Positions 9,103-18,899 of a stretch of 64,000 nucleotides of DNA are shown here, one piece after another. The stretch is from Gemmata palustris. GTDB taxonomy: Bacteria > Planctomycetota > Planctomycetia > Gemmatales > Gemmataceae. Numbering within the stretch: position 1 is the first letter of the stretch; every line of letters begins with the position of its first letter. The notes under the pieces are model-generated. The model had not been told where the DNA came from and searched no databases. It worked only from the letters and a program-made list of their open reading frames with translations. The position numbers and the translations under genes are program-made. The stretch is taken from the NCBI RefSeq assembly GCF_017939745.1, contig NZ_JAGKQQ010000001.1:3162001-3226000 (forward strand). The letters are read 5' to 3'.

Positions 9103-12100
9103 TCACTTGTTGCTCATGGAACCGAGGCCGAGGACGCCGGCGGCTTCGGCCGGAAGTACGTACCGCGACAGGAAGAAGCGCACGGCCTGGTCGGTCAGGA
9201 GCGCCCCCACGTTCACGCGCACGATGGGGTTACTCGTCGAACCGGTGATCGTGAGGCGCACCGTTCGGTTCGAGAGAAAATCGCTCACGTCGCGGATCAG
9301 CGCGACCGGGACCGGGCCGAACGTGGGGACGCGGAGCCCGAACACCCGTAGCGCGCGAACGTCGGGGCCGATCGTTCCCGTGTGCGCGACCACGTTCAGG
9401 TCCACGCGCCCGCTGGTGGCGATGGTCCCTTCCGCGAACAACTGCGCCGCCGGGTTCGCCAGCGCGATTCGCTCGACGCGGAACACGCCCTTGCTCAGAG
9501 TCGCGCGGACGTCGCCCGACTGGAACGGCTTCACGAGGCCGGTCGTGTTCAGGAACGGGGTAACCTGGCGCAGAACCGGGATTTCCTTCACCGACGTGTT
9601 GTTCAGACTCGCGATCAGCGTTCCACTCACGTCGTCGATCGAGCGCACGCGCGTGCCCTTCAGGTCGAAGCGCCCCGTGAGCCGCCCGCTACCCAGGAGG
9701 GCGTTCTCGCCGAGCCCCGGCGCGACGGCCCGCAGCGGTACGTCGGTGAACTTCACCTCCCCGTCCAGGCGCGTCTCGGTGCCCCAATCGAGTGACAAAT
9801 CGGCCCGGGCGCGCCCGGACCCGGCCTGAACGGACGCCTCGCGCACGGTGAACCGCCCGTACCCGCCCGCGGCACTCGCGAACGTGAACGGCACGCGGAG
9901 GTCGCTCACCTGCACGCCGGACACGCTCCCGCGCGGCACCGTGAGTGTGCCCGACCCGCGGCTCTCGCCCCCGAGCCGGGCGTGAACGACCACCGAAACC
10001 GGCCCGTCGAGCAGGTCGTTAGAACTCCCGAACGGCGCGAGCAGCTTCTTCGCGTCCGCGCCGGTGAGGGCGAGCGTGAAGAAGTTGCGCTGCGTTTGTT
10101 CGAGCCGCACCTGGCCGCGTGCGCGGAGTTCGCCGCCCGCGACGCGGCCCGTAACGTCCGAGAGTTGCAGCACCCCGTCGCGCATGACCAGCACGCCCAC
10201 CACCTCTTGCGAGAGCAGAGTCCCGCCCCACTCGAGGCGCGTGACGGTGATGCGGCCGGAACCGGACGAGAGATCGTTCTCGAAGTCGAAGTTCGCATCG
10301 AGCCGACCGCGGAGCGGTTCGAGCGCGGTGAACCCGATGCCGCGGGCGAGCCGCGCGAGGTCCACGCCGGTCAACTTGAACGCCCCGCGGTCGCGCTTCC
10401 CCTGCCCGCCCGGTTCCTTGTCTTTTTTCAGGCCCGGGTAGCGGCCCTTAATGTCGAACGACCCGCCCAACGTCTTACCTTCGAGTTCGTACTCCACCGC
10501 GCCGCCCTTGAGAGCGACCTTTCCGGTGAGGCGCTCGGCGGGAATGCCCTGAACGGTCAACCGCGGCGCGGTGAGGTCCAAATTGAGGTTGCCCACGCGC
10601 CCCTGCCCCTCCTTCGCGGGAGGAATCTCTCCGCCGACCTTCCCGGACACCTTGCCCGCGATCTTCACGGGGAAGTCCGGTACGAGTTCGGTCGCGCCGC
10701 CCGCGTCTAGGTCTTTGAACTCAACCCCGAACGCACCCGCCTTGTCCGCCGCGAACGGGACATCGGCGGAACCGGTCAGCGTCCCGCCGAAGGCGTTCGC
10801 CTTGAGGTCGGAGACGACGAGCTTTTCGGGGGTCAGCTCCCACTTCAGCTCGACGTGATTGGCGCTCGATTTCGCGAGCGTAAGTTTCGTGGCCTTGATG
10901 CTACCCGTAGCGGTGTACGAGAGCGGTGCGACCGTGCCGGTCACGCGCGACTCCGTTTCCAGCACGCCCTCGACCGGTGCCGGGAGTTGCACTTCGGGAA
11001 CCAGTTTCCGCAAGTCGGTGATGTTCGTCCCGGTCGTCTTCACCACGGCCGAGAACGGGTACTTGCCGGCCAGCCCCAGCGTCGCCTCGGCGGTGACGGG
11101 AATACCTTCGAGAGTGACGTTCGCGTCCTTGAGCGCGACGACGCCCTTCGCGACCGTGGCCGAGAGGCGGATGTCCTTCGCGCTGCGGTTCTCCACCACG
11201 AGCTCGGTCGAAGTCACTTCGGCCGAACCGCTCCACTCGTTGGGGTCCGAGAGCTTCTCGTAGGGCGCCTTCATCGCCACTTTGCCGGAAACGGTCCCCT
11301 TCAGATCGAGCTTGAAATCGGGGAGCGCTTTGAGCACTTCGCCGAGCGGAATCTGATCGATCGTGAGCGCAGCACTTACGTCACCCGGCGGCGCGGTCGC
11401 AGCCGTAAGTGTACCGCGGAACGTGCCGGATTGTTGCCCGCCCGCGCTCGGCTGATCGATCTTGCCGGTGAGATCGGTGAGGGTGAATTTCCCGTCCTGA
11501 TAGATCATGTTCGCGGAGAGATCGCGGAGCGTGAGCCCTTCGAGCGTGAGCGCTGAGGATGTGATTTTTCCCGTGAACTTGTACGCGGCTTGGCTCACCG
11601 CCTGGCTCACCGGAACCGCAATGGTTGCCTCCGCGCTCACCCTCCCGCTGATCTTGTAGTTGACCTTCACCTTCAGCTTTTCGAGCAGTTCGGCGATGTT
11701 GACGTCGCGGAAGCGGACGGTCGCGTCGAGCGTCGGCTCACCGCCCTTAGCCGGTTCCTTCTTGTCGTCCTTCTTCGGCGGATCGGCGGGCTTCTTCTCC
11801 TGTCGCGCCGCGTTGCGCACGGGCGCATTGGGGGGTCGCGTGTTGCTCGCGTCTTTCTTGGGTCGCTGGAACTCGTACTGGCTCCCGGCCTTCCGCAAGT
11901 GAATCGGAATGTCGTCGCCGGGGAAGCCGACGATCTTCACTTCGGTAATGATGCCCGAACCGCCGCCACTCGGCTCGATGCGCCCGTCGGAGAAGACCCG
12001 TAGCACGAGATCCGCGGTACCCTTGAGTTTGCCTTCCACGTCCTTCGGCAGCTTCCATTCCGCGGGCAACTTTTTGAGATCGAGGTCCGCGGCCGATGCC

Positions 12101-13077
12101 TTCAGGTTCAGAACGGTCGGTTCCGGGCCGAAGTCCGCGTCGCCATCGACCGCAACCGTGCCCCCGGCGAGTTCCGCCTTCGCGCCGACGAGTTTCACCT
12201 TCGCGCCCGTCACGTTGATCTCGCCGGTGACCTTCGCGAGTGTCACGTTCGCATCGGGTAGCGCGAGCGCGGCGCCAGCGGGTTTGAGATCCACCGCGTA
12301 GTGAACTTCGCCCACCGAATCGAGCCACAGGCGCAGCGCAGCGCCCCCGCGCCCATCGGGTTTCACCCGCTGCCACACCGACGCCGGCACGAACGGGATC
12401 GACCCGAGCCGGTCCATTGTGAGCGGGCCGTCATCGGTCGCGAGCCGGACCTCGCCCGCCGACCCGTTCCGAGCCACGTCGCCGGAGATGGTCCACTTCG
12501 ACCACGCAGGGTCGTCGATCGTGCCAGCCAGCTTCACGCGGTCGCCGGCCGGTGTTACGGTGGCGTTGAGGTTCTGGAGGGCGAACTCCGGGCGGCCGTC
12601 CTGCCGAATCGTGAGTTGGCCGTTGGTGAGGGTGATCGTGGGCAGTTCGCCCCCCTCCCCTCCTCCACCCTCGGGGAACTTCGGCAGCGTGGTAATGACC
12701 TTCCCATCAGCGTTAACGTGGAGCGTCAGGTTCACACCCTTGAGCGTCACCGTTTTCGGCGCGATGCGGCTCGTGGCCAGCCCGAAGAGCGAGACATCGG
12801 CGGATGCGTTCTCGACCGCGAACACTTCGGCTTTGTTCGGGTCCGGCGCGGCCGGGTCGAGCACCTTCATCCCGATCGCGGACGTGACCAGTCCGAGGCG
12901 GACACTCGTCACCTCGACCGGCATCCCGATTTGCGCGGTGATCTTCCGACTCACGAGCGACTTGCCCGCGTCGGTGCCCAGGTACGCCCCAACTCCGACG
13001 CGGACGAGGATCACGAGCGCGAGGCACGCGCCGAGGCCGTAAAGTGTCCACCGGACTGCAGAACGTGCTCGAATCAT
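9103..13077 (-). CDS. Giant AsmA/TamB-like envelope protein
   Basis: 1324 residues. One N-terminal transmembrane helix (about 9-31, LYGLGACLALVILVRVGVGA), then the AsmA-type start GKSLVSRKITAQIGMPVEVT and more than 1200 residues of repeating short beta-strands (AGGTVAVDGDADFG-like units), ending in an AsmA-C-like region (GSGRLTGRFDLKG, FRVERIALANPAAQLFAEGT). A Lys/Pro/Asp-rich insert (about 430-470) probably forms a flexible linker. AsmA-like proteins bridge inner and outer membranes and are linked to phospholipid or outer-membrane protein transport. It lies 118 bases upstream of the export lipoprotein gene on the same strand. Confidence 0.8.
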   Translation of the reverse strand: MIRARSAVRWTLYGLGACLALVILVRVGVGAYLGTDAGKSLVSRKITAQIGMPVEVTSVRLGLVTSAIGMKVLDPAAPDPNKAEVFAVENASADVSLFGLATSRIAPKTVTLKGVNLTLHVNADGKVITTLPKFPEGGGGEGGELPTITLTNGQLTIRQDGRPEFALQNLNATVTPAGDRVKLAGTIDDPAWSKWTISGDVARNGSAGEVRLATDDGPLTMDRLGSIPFVPASVWQRVKPDGRGGAALRLWLDSVGEVHYAVDLKPAGAALALPDANVTLAKVTGEINVTGAKVKLVGAKAELAGGTVAVDGDADFGPEPTVLNLKASAADLDLKKLPAEWKLPKDVEGKLKGTADLVLRVFSDGRIEPSGGGSGIITEVKIVGFPGDDIPIHLRKAGSQYEFQRPKKDASNTRPPNAPVRNAARQEKKPADPPKKDDKKEPAKGGEPTLDATVRFRDVNIAELLEKLKVKVNYKISGRVSAEATIAVPVSQAVSQAAYKFTGKITSSALTLEGLTLRDLSANMIYQDGKFTLTDLTGKIDQPSAGGQQSGTFRGTLTAATAPPGDVSAALTIDQIPLGEVLKALPDFKLDLKGTVSGKVAMKAPYEKLSDPNEWSGSAEVTSTELVVENRSAKDIRLSATVAKGVVALKDANVTLEGIPVTAEATLGLAGKYPFSAVVKTTGTNITDLRKLVPEVQLPAPVEGVLETESRVTGTVAPLSYTATGSIKATKLTLAKSSANHVELKWELTPEKLVVSDLKANAFGGTLTGSADVPFAADKAGAFGVEFKDLDAGGATELVPDFPVKIAGKVSGKVGGEIPPAKEGQGRVGNLNLDLTAPRLTVQGIPAERLTGKVALKGGAVEYELEGKTLGGSFDIKGRYPGLKKDKEPGGQGKRDRGAFKLTGVDLARLARGIGFTALEPLRGRLDANFDFENDLSSGSGRITVTRLEWGGTLLSQEVVGVLVMRDGVLQLSDVTGRVAGGELRARGQVRLEQTQRNFFTLALTGADAKKLLAPFGSSNDLLDGPVSVVVHARLGGESRGSGTLTVPRGSVSGVQVSDLRVPFTFASAAGGYGRFTVREASVQAGSGRARADLSLDWGTETRLDGEVKFTDVPLRAVAPGLGENALLGSGRLTGRFDLKGTRVRSIDDVSGTLIASLNNTSVKEIPVLRQVTPFLNTTGLVKPFQSGDVRATLSKGVFRVERIALANPAAQLFAEGTIATSGRVDLNVVAHTGTIGPDVRALRVFGLRVPTFGPVPVALIRDVSDFLSNRTVRLTITGSTSNPIVRVNVGALLTDQAVRFFLSRYVLPAEAAGVLGLGSMSNK

Positions 13078-13636
13078 CGTGCGGCCTCCAAGCGCGTGTC
13101 GCGTTCATTCACGCTAACCCAAGACGCAATTGGTTGCACATCCTGTTCCAACCGCGTACCCGCGCCGCCAGCGGTACGGACGGCATTCTCCAAATAATTC
13201 GCACATCTTCAGGTGCGTGCGAACTTTTCAGACGCGCTCCCCGCCCCAGCCAGGAAGGGTTATTGAGCTGCTGACCCGATCATCCGCGGTTGCCCGCGCC
13301 CGCGATCCAGACCCGAAGCTAACAATTGCTAACAATTTGAGGACAATCGCCGCGACTACGGTTTTCGCCTTGGAAAACGCTATTCGCCACTAACAACGGC
13401 TAACATTCGTGCCCGAATTGCTGCGATTAAAGCCCCTTCACCGCCTAACTCTGCAGTTTCGATCACCGTTCAAATTATACCGAATAGACACTCTGTCTCA
13501 AAGAACACAGTGGAAATTTTTACCCTACTTGTGCTGCGTCGCGCACGCTGATGCCGAACCCACAGCGGCCCGGAGCCCACACACAAGACTTGGCACGCAG
13601 TGCCGCATCGGTCATGCTGAAGCGGGAGGACGAGCG
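13078..13636. other. 559-bp intergenic stretch with a tandem motif
   Basis: No convincing gene on either strand. It is less GC-rich than its surroundings, especially 13315-13500. It holds the GCTAACA motif cluster listed separately and the ribosome site GGGAGGACGAGCG before the gene at 13637. Confidence 0.6.
13318..13407. repeat. GCTAACAATT tandem and satellite motifs
   Basis: Two head-to-tail 10-bp units GCTAACAATT at 13318-13337, followed about 50-60 bp later by CTAACAAC and GCTAACATT (13390-13407). The same arrangement occurs at 47350-47517. The 10-bp period equals one helical turn, as expected for side-by-side protein binding. Confidence 0.5.
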
Positions 13637-14341
13637 ATGACCGAAGAAGAATGGTTGGCGGCTACCGAGCCGACGCTGATGCTGGAGTTCCTTCGAGGCA
13701 AAGCGAGCGACCGGAAGATGCGTTTGTTCGCCGTCGCGTGTGGAAGGGTGCTTTGGCCATTGTTAGCAGATATCGCGTCTCAGCGAGCCGTAGAAATTGG
13801 AGAACAGTATGCCGATGGACTGGCCGATGATCGAACGCGGCTCATTGCCCGCCGAGCCGCTCACTCGGCGCCGGAGGCGTTGATACCCCATTGGCGGAGC
13901 GGGAGCATTCCGAGTGCATCGCTCACTGCCGCAGCCGCAGTGTTGCCCTGCGTAGACAAGTCGGTGCGGATCTGGGGATACGACTTTCTTCGCTCTGTGC
14001 AGGCACTAGGTGATTTAATCGCAACCTCACAGTGCGATTCAGGCGAACGACCACTACGGGGTGATACCAAAGCCGCCTGCGAGTTTCACGTCGCGCTCAT
14101 TCACAACATCTTCGGGAACCCGTTCCGTCCTGTGACTTTCTCCCCGTCGTGGCGCACCCCAACGGCGGTCGCGCTGGCGGCGCAGATGTACGAATCGCGT
14201 GACTTCAGCGCGATGCCGATCTTGGCCGACGCGCTCCAAGACGCCGGCTGCGACGCCACCGATGTGCTGAACCACTGCCGTGGACCGGGAGTCCATGTGC
14301 GCGGGTGTTGGGTCGCGGATCTGGTACTCGACAAACAGTAG
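13637..14341 (+). CDS. MTEAEWL-family paralogous protein, unknown function
   Basis: 234 residues from the ATG at 13637 (ribosome site GGGAGGACGAGCG). Opens MTEEEWLAATEPTLMLEFL with GKASDRKMRLFAVACGRVLW, then EIGEQYADGLADD. The C-terminal block (HNIFGNPFRPVTFSPSWRT, FSAMPILADALQDAGCD, HCRGPGVHVRGCW) is nearly the same as in the paralogs at 5222, 49517 and 50117. It ends VLDKQ instead of VLGKE and so lacks the AAGGAG that the others encode at their 3' end. No transmembrane segment. Function unknown. Confidence 0.8.
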   Translation: MTEEEWLAATEPTLMLEFLRGKASDRKMRLFAVACGRVLWPLLADIASQRAVEIGEQYADGLADDRTRLIARRAAHSAPEALIPHWRSGSIPSASLTAAAAVLPCVDKSVRIWGYDFLRSVQALGDLIATSQCDSGERPLRGDTKAACEFHVALIHNIFGNPFRPVTFSPSWRTPTAVALAAQMYESRDFSAMPILADALQDAGCDATDVLNHCRGPGVHVRGCWVADLVLDKQ

Positions 14342-14445
14342 CGGGGAGCCGGCGGGGGCGATACGCTGGAGCGGGCCGGTACCGGTAAGCGAGAGGCGAT
14401 CCCAAAAGCGGGCGCTCGTTCGTTACGCGGTGGAGAGCAAAGCGG

Positions 14446-15192
14446 ATGAGGCTGCGGCGCGTGTACATCAAGAGGGCCGGTGGCGAGATCGCTAGCGAGG
14501 CCTGTTACACCGCCTGGCGCGGGTTCTCTCACCTCGCGTACCCGCTCGACTTCTTCGAGTGGGAGGATCTGACCCAGAAGTGCCTCCGGCTCGACCCGCT
14601 CACCCTCGTTGTCGGGGGCACCGTGGCCGTTCACATGGCCCTGCGACAGATCGGCGCCCCCGTGCCGCCGCCCTTGAACTTGCCCGGTCCGCTGCTCGGT
14701 TTCGCCGGCCGCGCGGTCTGGGAGACGACCCTCGGGGCCGTGCGCGAGCGCTTCCGTTCTCCAGACGCTTCTCCGCTGTTCATCAAACCGCAAGTGGAGA
14801 CCAAATCGTTCGCCGGGGCCGTCGTTACCGGAGCGGTCGAATTGGGGCGGCTGCAGCACCTCGACGACGACACCCGTATTCAAACCGCCGAACCGGTCGC
14901 GTTCGTGTCGGAGTGGCGGTACTTCGTTCACCGCGGAGCAGTTGTGGGGTTGGCCCACTACAGGGGTGAGTGGTCGATCGTGCCGGACAGTGACACGGTG
15001 CGCCGGGCCGTCGCCGCGTACTCACCCGGTCCGGTCGCGTGCGCGCTGGACTTCGGCGTCACGGCCGACGGGCGCACCTTACTGGTCGAGGCGAACGACG
15101 CATTCGCCCTCGGAGCTTATGGCCTGGACGCAGTCACTTACGCTCGCATGCTGGAGGACCGTTGGCTGCAAGTGGTCGGCGTCGAGGCGTAA
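14446..15192 (+). CDS. ATP-grasp protein, R2K clade
   Basis: 248 residues. FIKPQVETKSFAGAVVTG, FVSEWRYFV and LLVEANDAFALGAYGLD fit the nucleotide- and metal-binding strands of ATP-grasp enzymes of the R2K type (DUF4343-like). The Lys in FIKP and the Glu/Asn pair in VEAND would hold ATP and Mg. Family members are thought to ligate amino acids or peptides, often in conflict or modification systems; the substrate here is unknown. It stands alone, 104 bases after the paralog gene. Of several possible starts, the ATG at 14446 includes the whole domain. Confidence 0.7.
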   Translation: MRLRRVYIKRAGGEIASEACYTAWRGFSHLAYPLDFFEWEDLTQKCLRLDPLTLVVGGTVAVHMALRQIGAPVPPPLNLPGPLLGFAGRAVWETTLGAVRERFRSPDASPLFIKPQVETKSFAGAVVTGAVELGRLQHLDDDTRIQTAEPVAFVSEWRYFVHRGAVVGLAHYRGEWSIVPDSDTVRRAVAAYSPGPVACALDFGVTADGRTLLVEANDAFALGAYGLDAVTYARMLEDRWLQVVGVEA

Positions 15193-15267
15193 CCCGGCTC
15201 GGCACTGCTCCAGCCATCTGATTTTATCCCTCCCGCGTCCATCCGAACTACTGGAATCGTGACCAGA

Positions 15268-15786
15268 TCACTTCCCCACAGCACGATCGAAGCACCACGC
15301 AAACAGTAGTTCCCATTCGAGGTGCTGCACGCGCCTGGCGATCTCCTCATCGGCGCTCGACGTGTCGCGCACCTTCTCACAGAAATCGACGAACGCTTCG
15401 GGCGTGGTGAACGAGTAGCTCACCTCCGGGGTACGTTCGCGGAGGTGATCCAGAACGGGGTGCGCCCCCACCCGGCGCCACCAATACTTGCTGTTGAACG
15501 GGTCCGGTTCGCGGCGGTGCATGATCGCGTGCCAGAAGCTCCCCTCGTGGGTGTTGATGTCCTGGCTGATGGTGTGCGATTCGTCCAGGAAGTTGAACGC
15601 GATCCACAACCCGGACCGGCACGCGGCGGCCGCGTCCCGGTCCACCACGCGCCCGAGCGCGGCGTCGTCGAGGGCCGCGAGCCGCCCCCGGACCGCGTCA
15701 TCAGGAGCGCCGGGGCCGAGGGGAACTACAACTCGCGCCGCGAGGAGAGCGGAAATGGTCGGCGAGTACACTGACGGGTCGAACAC
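15268..15786 (-). CDS. Conserved hypothetical protein with HEGSFWH/MHRRE motif
   Basis: 172 residues, soluble. The centre reads THEGSFWHAIMHRREPDPFN then SKYWWRRVGAHPVLD, a His- and Trp-rich block that looks like an active or binding site. The C-terminus is helical (EWELLFAWCFDRA). I do not recognise a named family with certainty. The gene converges with the ATP-grasp gene. Confidence 0.6.
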   Translation of the reverse strand: MFDPSVYSPTISALLAARVVVPLGPGAPDDAVRGRLAALDDAALGRVVDRDAAAACRSGLWIAFNFLDESHTISQDINTHEGSFWHAIMHRREPDPFNSKYWWRRVGAHPVLDHLRERTPEVSYSFTTPEAFVDFCEKVRDTSSADEEIARRVQHLEWELLFAWCFDRAVGK

Positions 15787-15845
15787 CGGAACTCCTTTCG
15801 TAGGGGCACTGCCACCCTACGAAATTCTCCCGGGCACTCCCAGCG

Positions 15846-17624
15846 CTACCTGCCCCTAGGCAGCGGTAGTTCCGTCGGCGGGATCTGGTGCAACGAACCC
15901 GGGTTCGCTTTCGGTGCGCGGGGGGTTGAGTCCGATGGTGGTTGGAGCGCGCTTATCGGCTTCTTCAACCATTCCAACCATGCTTCCTCCAAATCGTTGA
16001 TTGACTCGAACCCGTAGACCTCTTTGGCGGCCTTGTCCCAAGACTCGGCGGTGTTACCCTCAGTGCCCGTATACAAGAACGTCAAGAGCCGGCGGCGCCC
16101 TTCGTTCTCCGCGTTCTTTTTAAACAAATCACCGAGTATCGGGACGTCCATGAGCACCGGTACCCCTTTCGTCCGCCCGGCCAGGAACCGGGTCAGTGAG
16201 TGCCCCTGGGCGTAAAGGACGATCATGTCTTTGGGGTACTCGGTCATGCGCACGAGCACCCGGAGCCGAATCCCGCGCCCGGCGTTGAGCAGTTCGCGAA
16301 CACGGACGTCGTGGTTGAACTGCTCGGTCGCGGATTCTGCCAGAACGGACAGCCCTTCGTCCGCCCACCGCGGGACCGGCTTGCCGAAGAACGACGCCAG
16401 TACGGTGTGCGTCACCTCATGCGGGAGCGCGTTGGTTAGCACGCCCATGAACTCCCCACTCAGAGTCATTTCCATCGAGGTGACGGTCGGTGCCCCGTTC
16501 GCGCCGTTACCGAATGTGAAGGTGGTCGCTCCGCCGCCGACTTGTCCCGGAGCGAACCGAATGAAGCACGGTTTGGACCACGCCGGCAGCTCCTTACCGA
16601 GCCACTGGAGCGCGAGTTCGCGCCGGTGGTACTCGGCTTCGGACGCCATAACCCGGGCCATTACCGGAGTCGGCGCGTGGACCACGAAGTTGGCCGTGCG
16701 CGTCTCGTTCTTGGGCGCTTCGCCCGCGTCGATCCACGGCGGGCTTATCACCGACGGCGCGGGCGGTGCGGCGGTCGGCGGGATCTCCCGCAAAGGCGGA
16801 TCAATGGGTTTGAGCGGGTCTTGGGACCACACGAACCCGAGGCACACGAGGACCGCCGCGGCGGGCGCCAGCAGCGCGGGCACTTTGAACCTGGCCATAT
16901 CGTTTACGACTCCTTTCGCGACAATCGCCGCCGGCGCAGTGGGGGCACCGCCGGCGAGGAACTGAAACACATTTGCCACCGTCTGCCGGGCCAGAACGGG
17001 CGGAACCGCGCCGACCGCTTCACCGATTCCCGCAACCAGGGCGGTTGCGACCGCCGGGATCACCCCGCGCCGTTCGAGTCGGGCGCGGAGCAGCTCCTTC
17101 GCCCGGTCCAATCGGCGCCGAAGAGTGCGCACACTACCGCCGAGGTCCGTTGCGGCTTGTGCGTGGGTCCGCCCGCGCATCAGGCACAACACGACAGGCG
17201 CGCGGAGCCCGTCCGGGAGCCGGGTCAGTTCGTCGTCCAGAATTGCGGCGAGTTCGTGCGCGTCCGCCCACGGATCACGGGACTCGTGGCGCGCCGCGGC
17301 GCGCTCGTGTACCGCCCGTCGGCGCTCCGCGCTGCGCATTTGCCGGGCGACGTGCCCCGCAACACCGACGAGCCAGCTCCCGACCGCCCCCGGCGCGCGC
17401 ACCCGCTCCGGCCGGCACGCGAGCACGAGAAACACCGCCTGAAATGCGTCATCGGCGTGCGCGGGAACCAGTCGGCGACAGACGCGGTGGACGACCGGCC
17501 CGTGCCGGCGGACGAGTTCCGCGAAGGCCGCTTCGTCGCGGGCGGAGGAGAACCGCGCGAGCAGGTCGCCGTCCGAGAGCACCGATTCCGCGGGCGGACA
17601 GAGTTTGCGTACCGAAACGGGCAT
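15846..17624 (-). CDS. ECF sigma factor fused to a membrane-anchored gluzincin-like metalloprotease domain
   Basis: 592 residues. Residues 16-105 are sigma region 2 (ELVRRHGPVVHRVCRRLV, DDAFQAVFLVLA). Residues about 125-180 are region 4 (RLPDGLRAPVVLCLMRGRTH). A conserved Ala/Val linker (190-240) leads to one transmembrane helix (about 247-266). A Pro-rich spacer precedes a domain with HEVTH (402-406) and WADEG (420-424), the two zinc-binding elements of gluzincin peptidases of the peptidase-MA/DUF1570 kind. The predicted topology is sigma domain inside, protease outside. Related fusions lie at 22452, 44630 and 53855. The start ATG at 17624 has GAGGGCC before it. Whether the protease is active is not known. 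Confidence 0.85.
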   Translation of the reverse strand: MPVSVRKLCPPAESVLSDGDLLARFSSARDEAAFAELVRRHGPVVHRVCRRLVPAHADDAFQAVFLVLACRPERVRAPGAVGSWLVGVAGHVARQMRSAERRRAVHERAAARHESRDPWADAHELAAILDDELTRLPDGLRAPVVLCLMRGRTHAQAATDLGGSVRTLRRRLDRAKELLRARLERRGVIPAVATALVAGIGEAVGAVPPVLARQTVANVFQFLAGGAPTAPAAIVAKGVVNDMARFKVPALLAPAAAVLVCLGFVWSQDPLKPIDPPLREIPPTAAPPAPSVISPPWIDAGEAPKNETRTANFVVHAPTPVMARVMASEAEYHRRELALQWLGKELPAWSKPCFIRFAPGQVGGGATTFTFGNGANGAPTVTSMEMTLSGEFMGVLTNALPHEVTHTVLASFFGKPVPRWADEGLSVLAESATEQFNHDVRVRELLNAGRGIRLRVLVRMTEYPKDMIVLYAQGHSLTRFLAGRTKGVPVLMDVPILGDLFKKNAENEGRRRLLTFLYTGTEGNTAESWDKAAKEVYGFESINDLEEAWLEWLKKPISALQPPSDSTPRAPKANPGSLHQIPPTELPLPRGR

Positions 17625-17891
17625 CCGTGGCCCTCGTGTGAGCGAACCGGCCTTTCACCCACTTAGTGTGCTCTCGCGCCGTCTGATGGCCAACTTTTTG
17701 GAAGTGTCGTGAACCCGACCGGCCTTATTGGGCCAGGCACCGTTCGTCGCAAGAGGGGTTGACTTGAGAATAACCTGCCCGGTTGGTGACGAACCATCGA
17801 AAAGAAGCGCCGCACGATTTGCGCCACACGGCGCCCGACGCGACAGCGCCGAGGCTCTGGAGCACGGCCCACCAGTGAGCACCGGTCCGCG

Positions 17892-18578
17892 CTACGGCGG
17901 GGTCAGTTCGTAGACCGCGACCGCGCGGGCTTCGTCACCGGTGTCGATGGCCCAGCGCGAGTGCCGCGCGCGCCACCCGCCCGCTTCCAGCCCCTGCAGT
18001 AGGGGGAGGCTGGGGGGGCGGTACGGGTCGGACAACAGCACCCGTCCGCCGGGCGCGAGGTTGCCGCTGAAGATCCGCCGCAAGTGTTCGTGTTGGGTGT
18101 CGGCGTACAGGATATCCGAGCCCACGATCCAGTCGTACCGGGTCTCCTCCGCCCACTCGGTCCAGTCGGCCAACCGGTACTCGATTCCCGCCATTCGGTT
18201 CCGTTCGCCGTTCAGCCGGCACACGTGGATTATCAACTCGGACCGGTCGGTCTGGACGACCGTCGCCCCGAGCGCGGCGGCCACGATGCCCGGTAAGCCG
18301 GTGCCGGCCCCCAGTTCCAGCACGGTCTTCCCCCGGAACTCGGCCGCGCGAGCGGCGATCTCGTGCGCCAGTGCGATGGCACCCGGCCACAGCACCGCCC
18401 CGTAGGGCGCGCGCCGGTCCGGGTCGTTCAGGAACCGCGTCTCCTCGCCGAGACTGAGAACGGCGTCCGTGTGCAGCACCGACAGCTCCTTGTCACCGAC
18501 CCGGAGGCGGCACTCGGAGAGCGGAAAATCGCCGATGCTGGTGCTGAGGACCGGCGGCGGAGCGGCAGGTGTGGTCAT
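17892..18578 (-). CDS. Class I SAM-dependent methyltransferase (lysine methyltransferase-like)
   Basis: 228 residues from MTTPAAPPP; an in-frame ATG 36 bases upstream (18614) is equally possible because neither has a clear ribosome site. The SAM motif VLELGAGTGLPGIVAAALG, the acidic loop VVQTD and SDILYADTQHEHL fit the Methyltransf_16 (METTL21/EEF-KMT-like) family. The preceding segment APYGAVLWPGAIALA is the usual N-terminal signature of that family. Substrate is unknown, probably a protein. Confidence 0.75.
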   Translation of the reverse strand: MTTPAAPPPVLSTSIGDFPLSECRLRVGDKELSVLHTDAVLSLGEETRFLNDPDRRAPYGAVLWPGAIALAHEIAARAAEFRGKTVLELGAGTGLPGIVAAALGATVVQTDRSELIIHVCRLNGERNRMAGIEYRLADWTEWAEETRYDWIVGSDILYADTQHEHLRRIFSGNLAPGGRVLLSDPYRPPSLPLLQGLEAGGWRARHSRWAIDTGDEARAVAVYELTPP

Positions 18579-18838
18579 ACGAGTTGAGATACGAAGGAGG
18601 TCCGCGCGCGTCATTCCGCAACGCAGCCGCCTCGGGCCTCGTCAGACCACGACCGCACGGGAGGTCACGATTCCGCGATCAACGCTGCCCGCGGCTGTTT
18701 CGCATCGGCCGGGGCGCGAACCGAACTCATCGAGCCAGTCGGCAAATGTGAGGCGCACGGTGGCGCCGCTCCGGTTCGCTGCGATCGCGTGAAGAAACGC
18801 CGTTTCCGTAGACGTCGCGATTCACCTCGTCACACAAA

Positions 18839-18874
18839 GAACGGCCCGGGGGATAAATATCCCCCGGGCCGTTC
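18839..18874 (-). terminator. Intrinsic terminator of the DUF1549/1553 gene
   Basis: Perfect 17-bp arms (18839-18855 and 18858-18874) 26 bases beyond the stop codon at 18900. On the minus strand the stem is followed by TTCTTTGTG, a short U-rich tail. Confidence 0.7.
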
Positions 18875-18899
18875 AGATTACCGCACTCGCCGGGCCACT

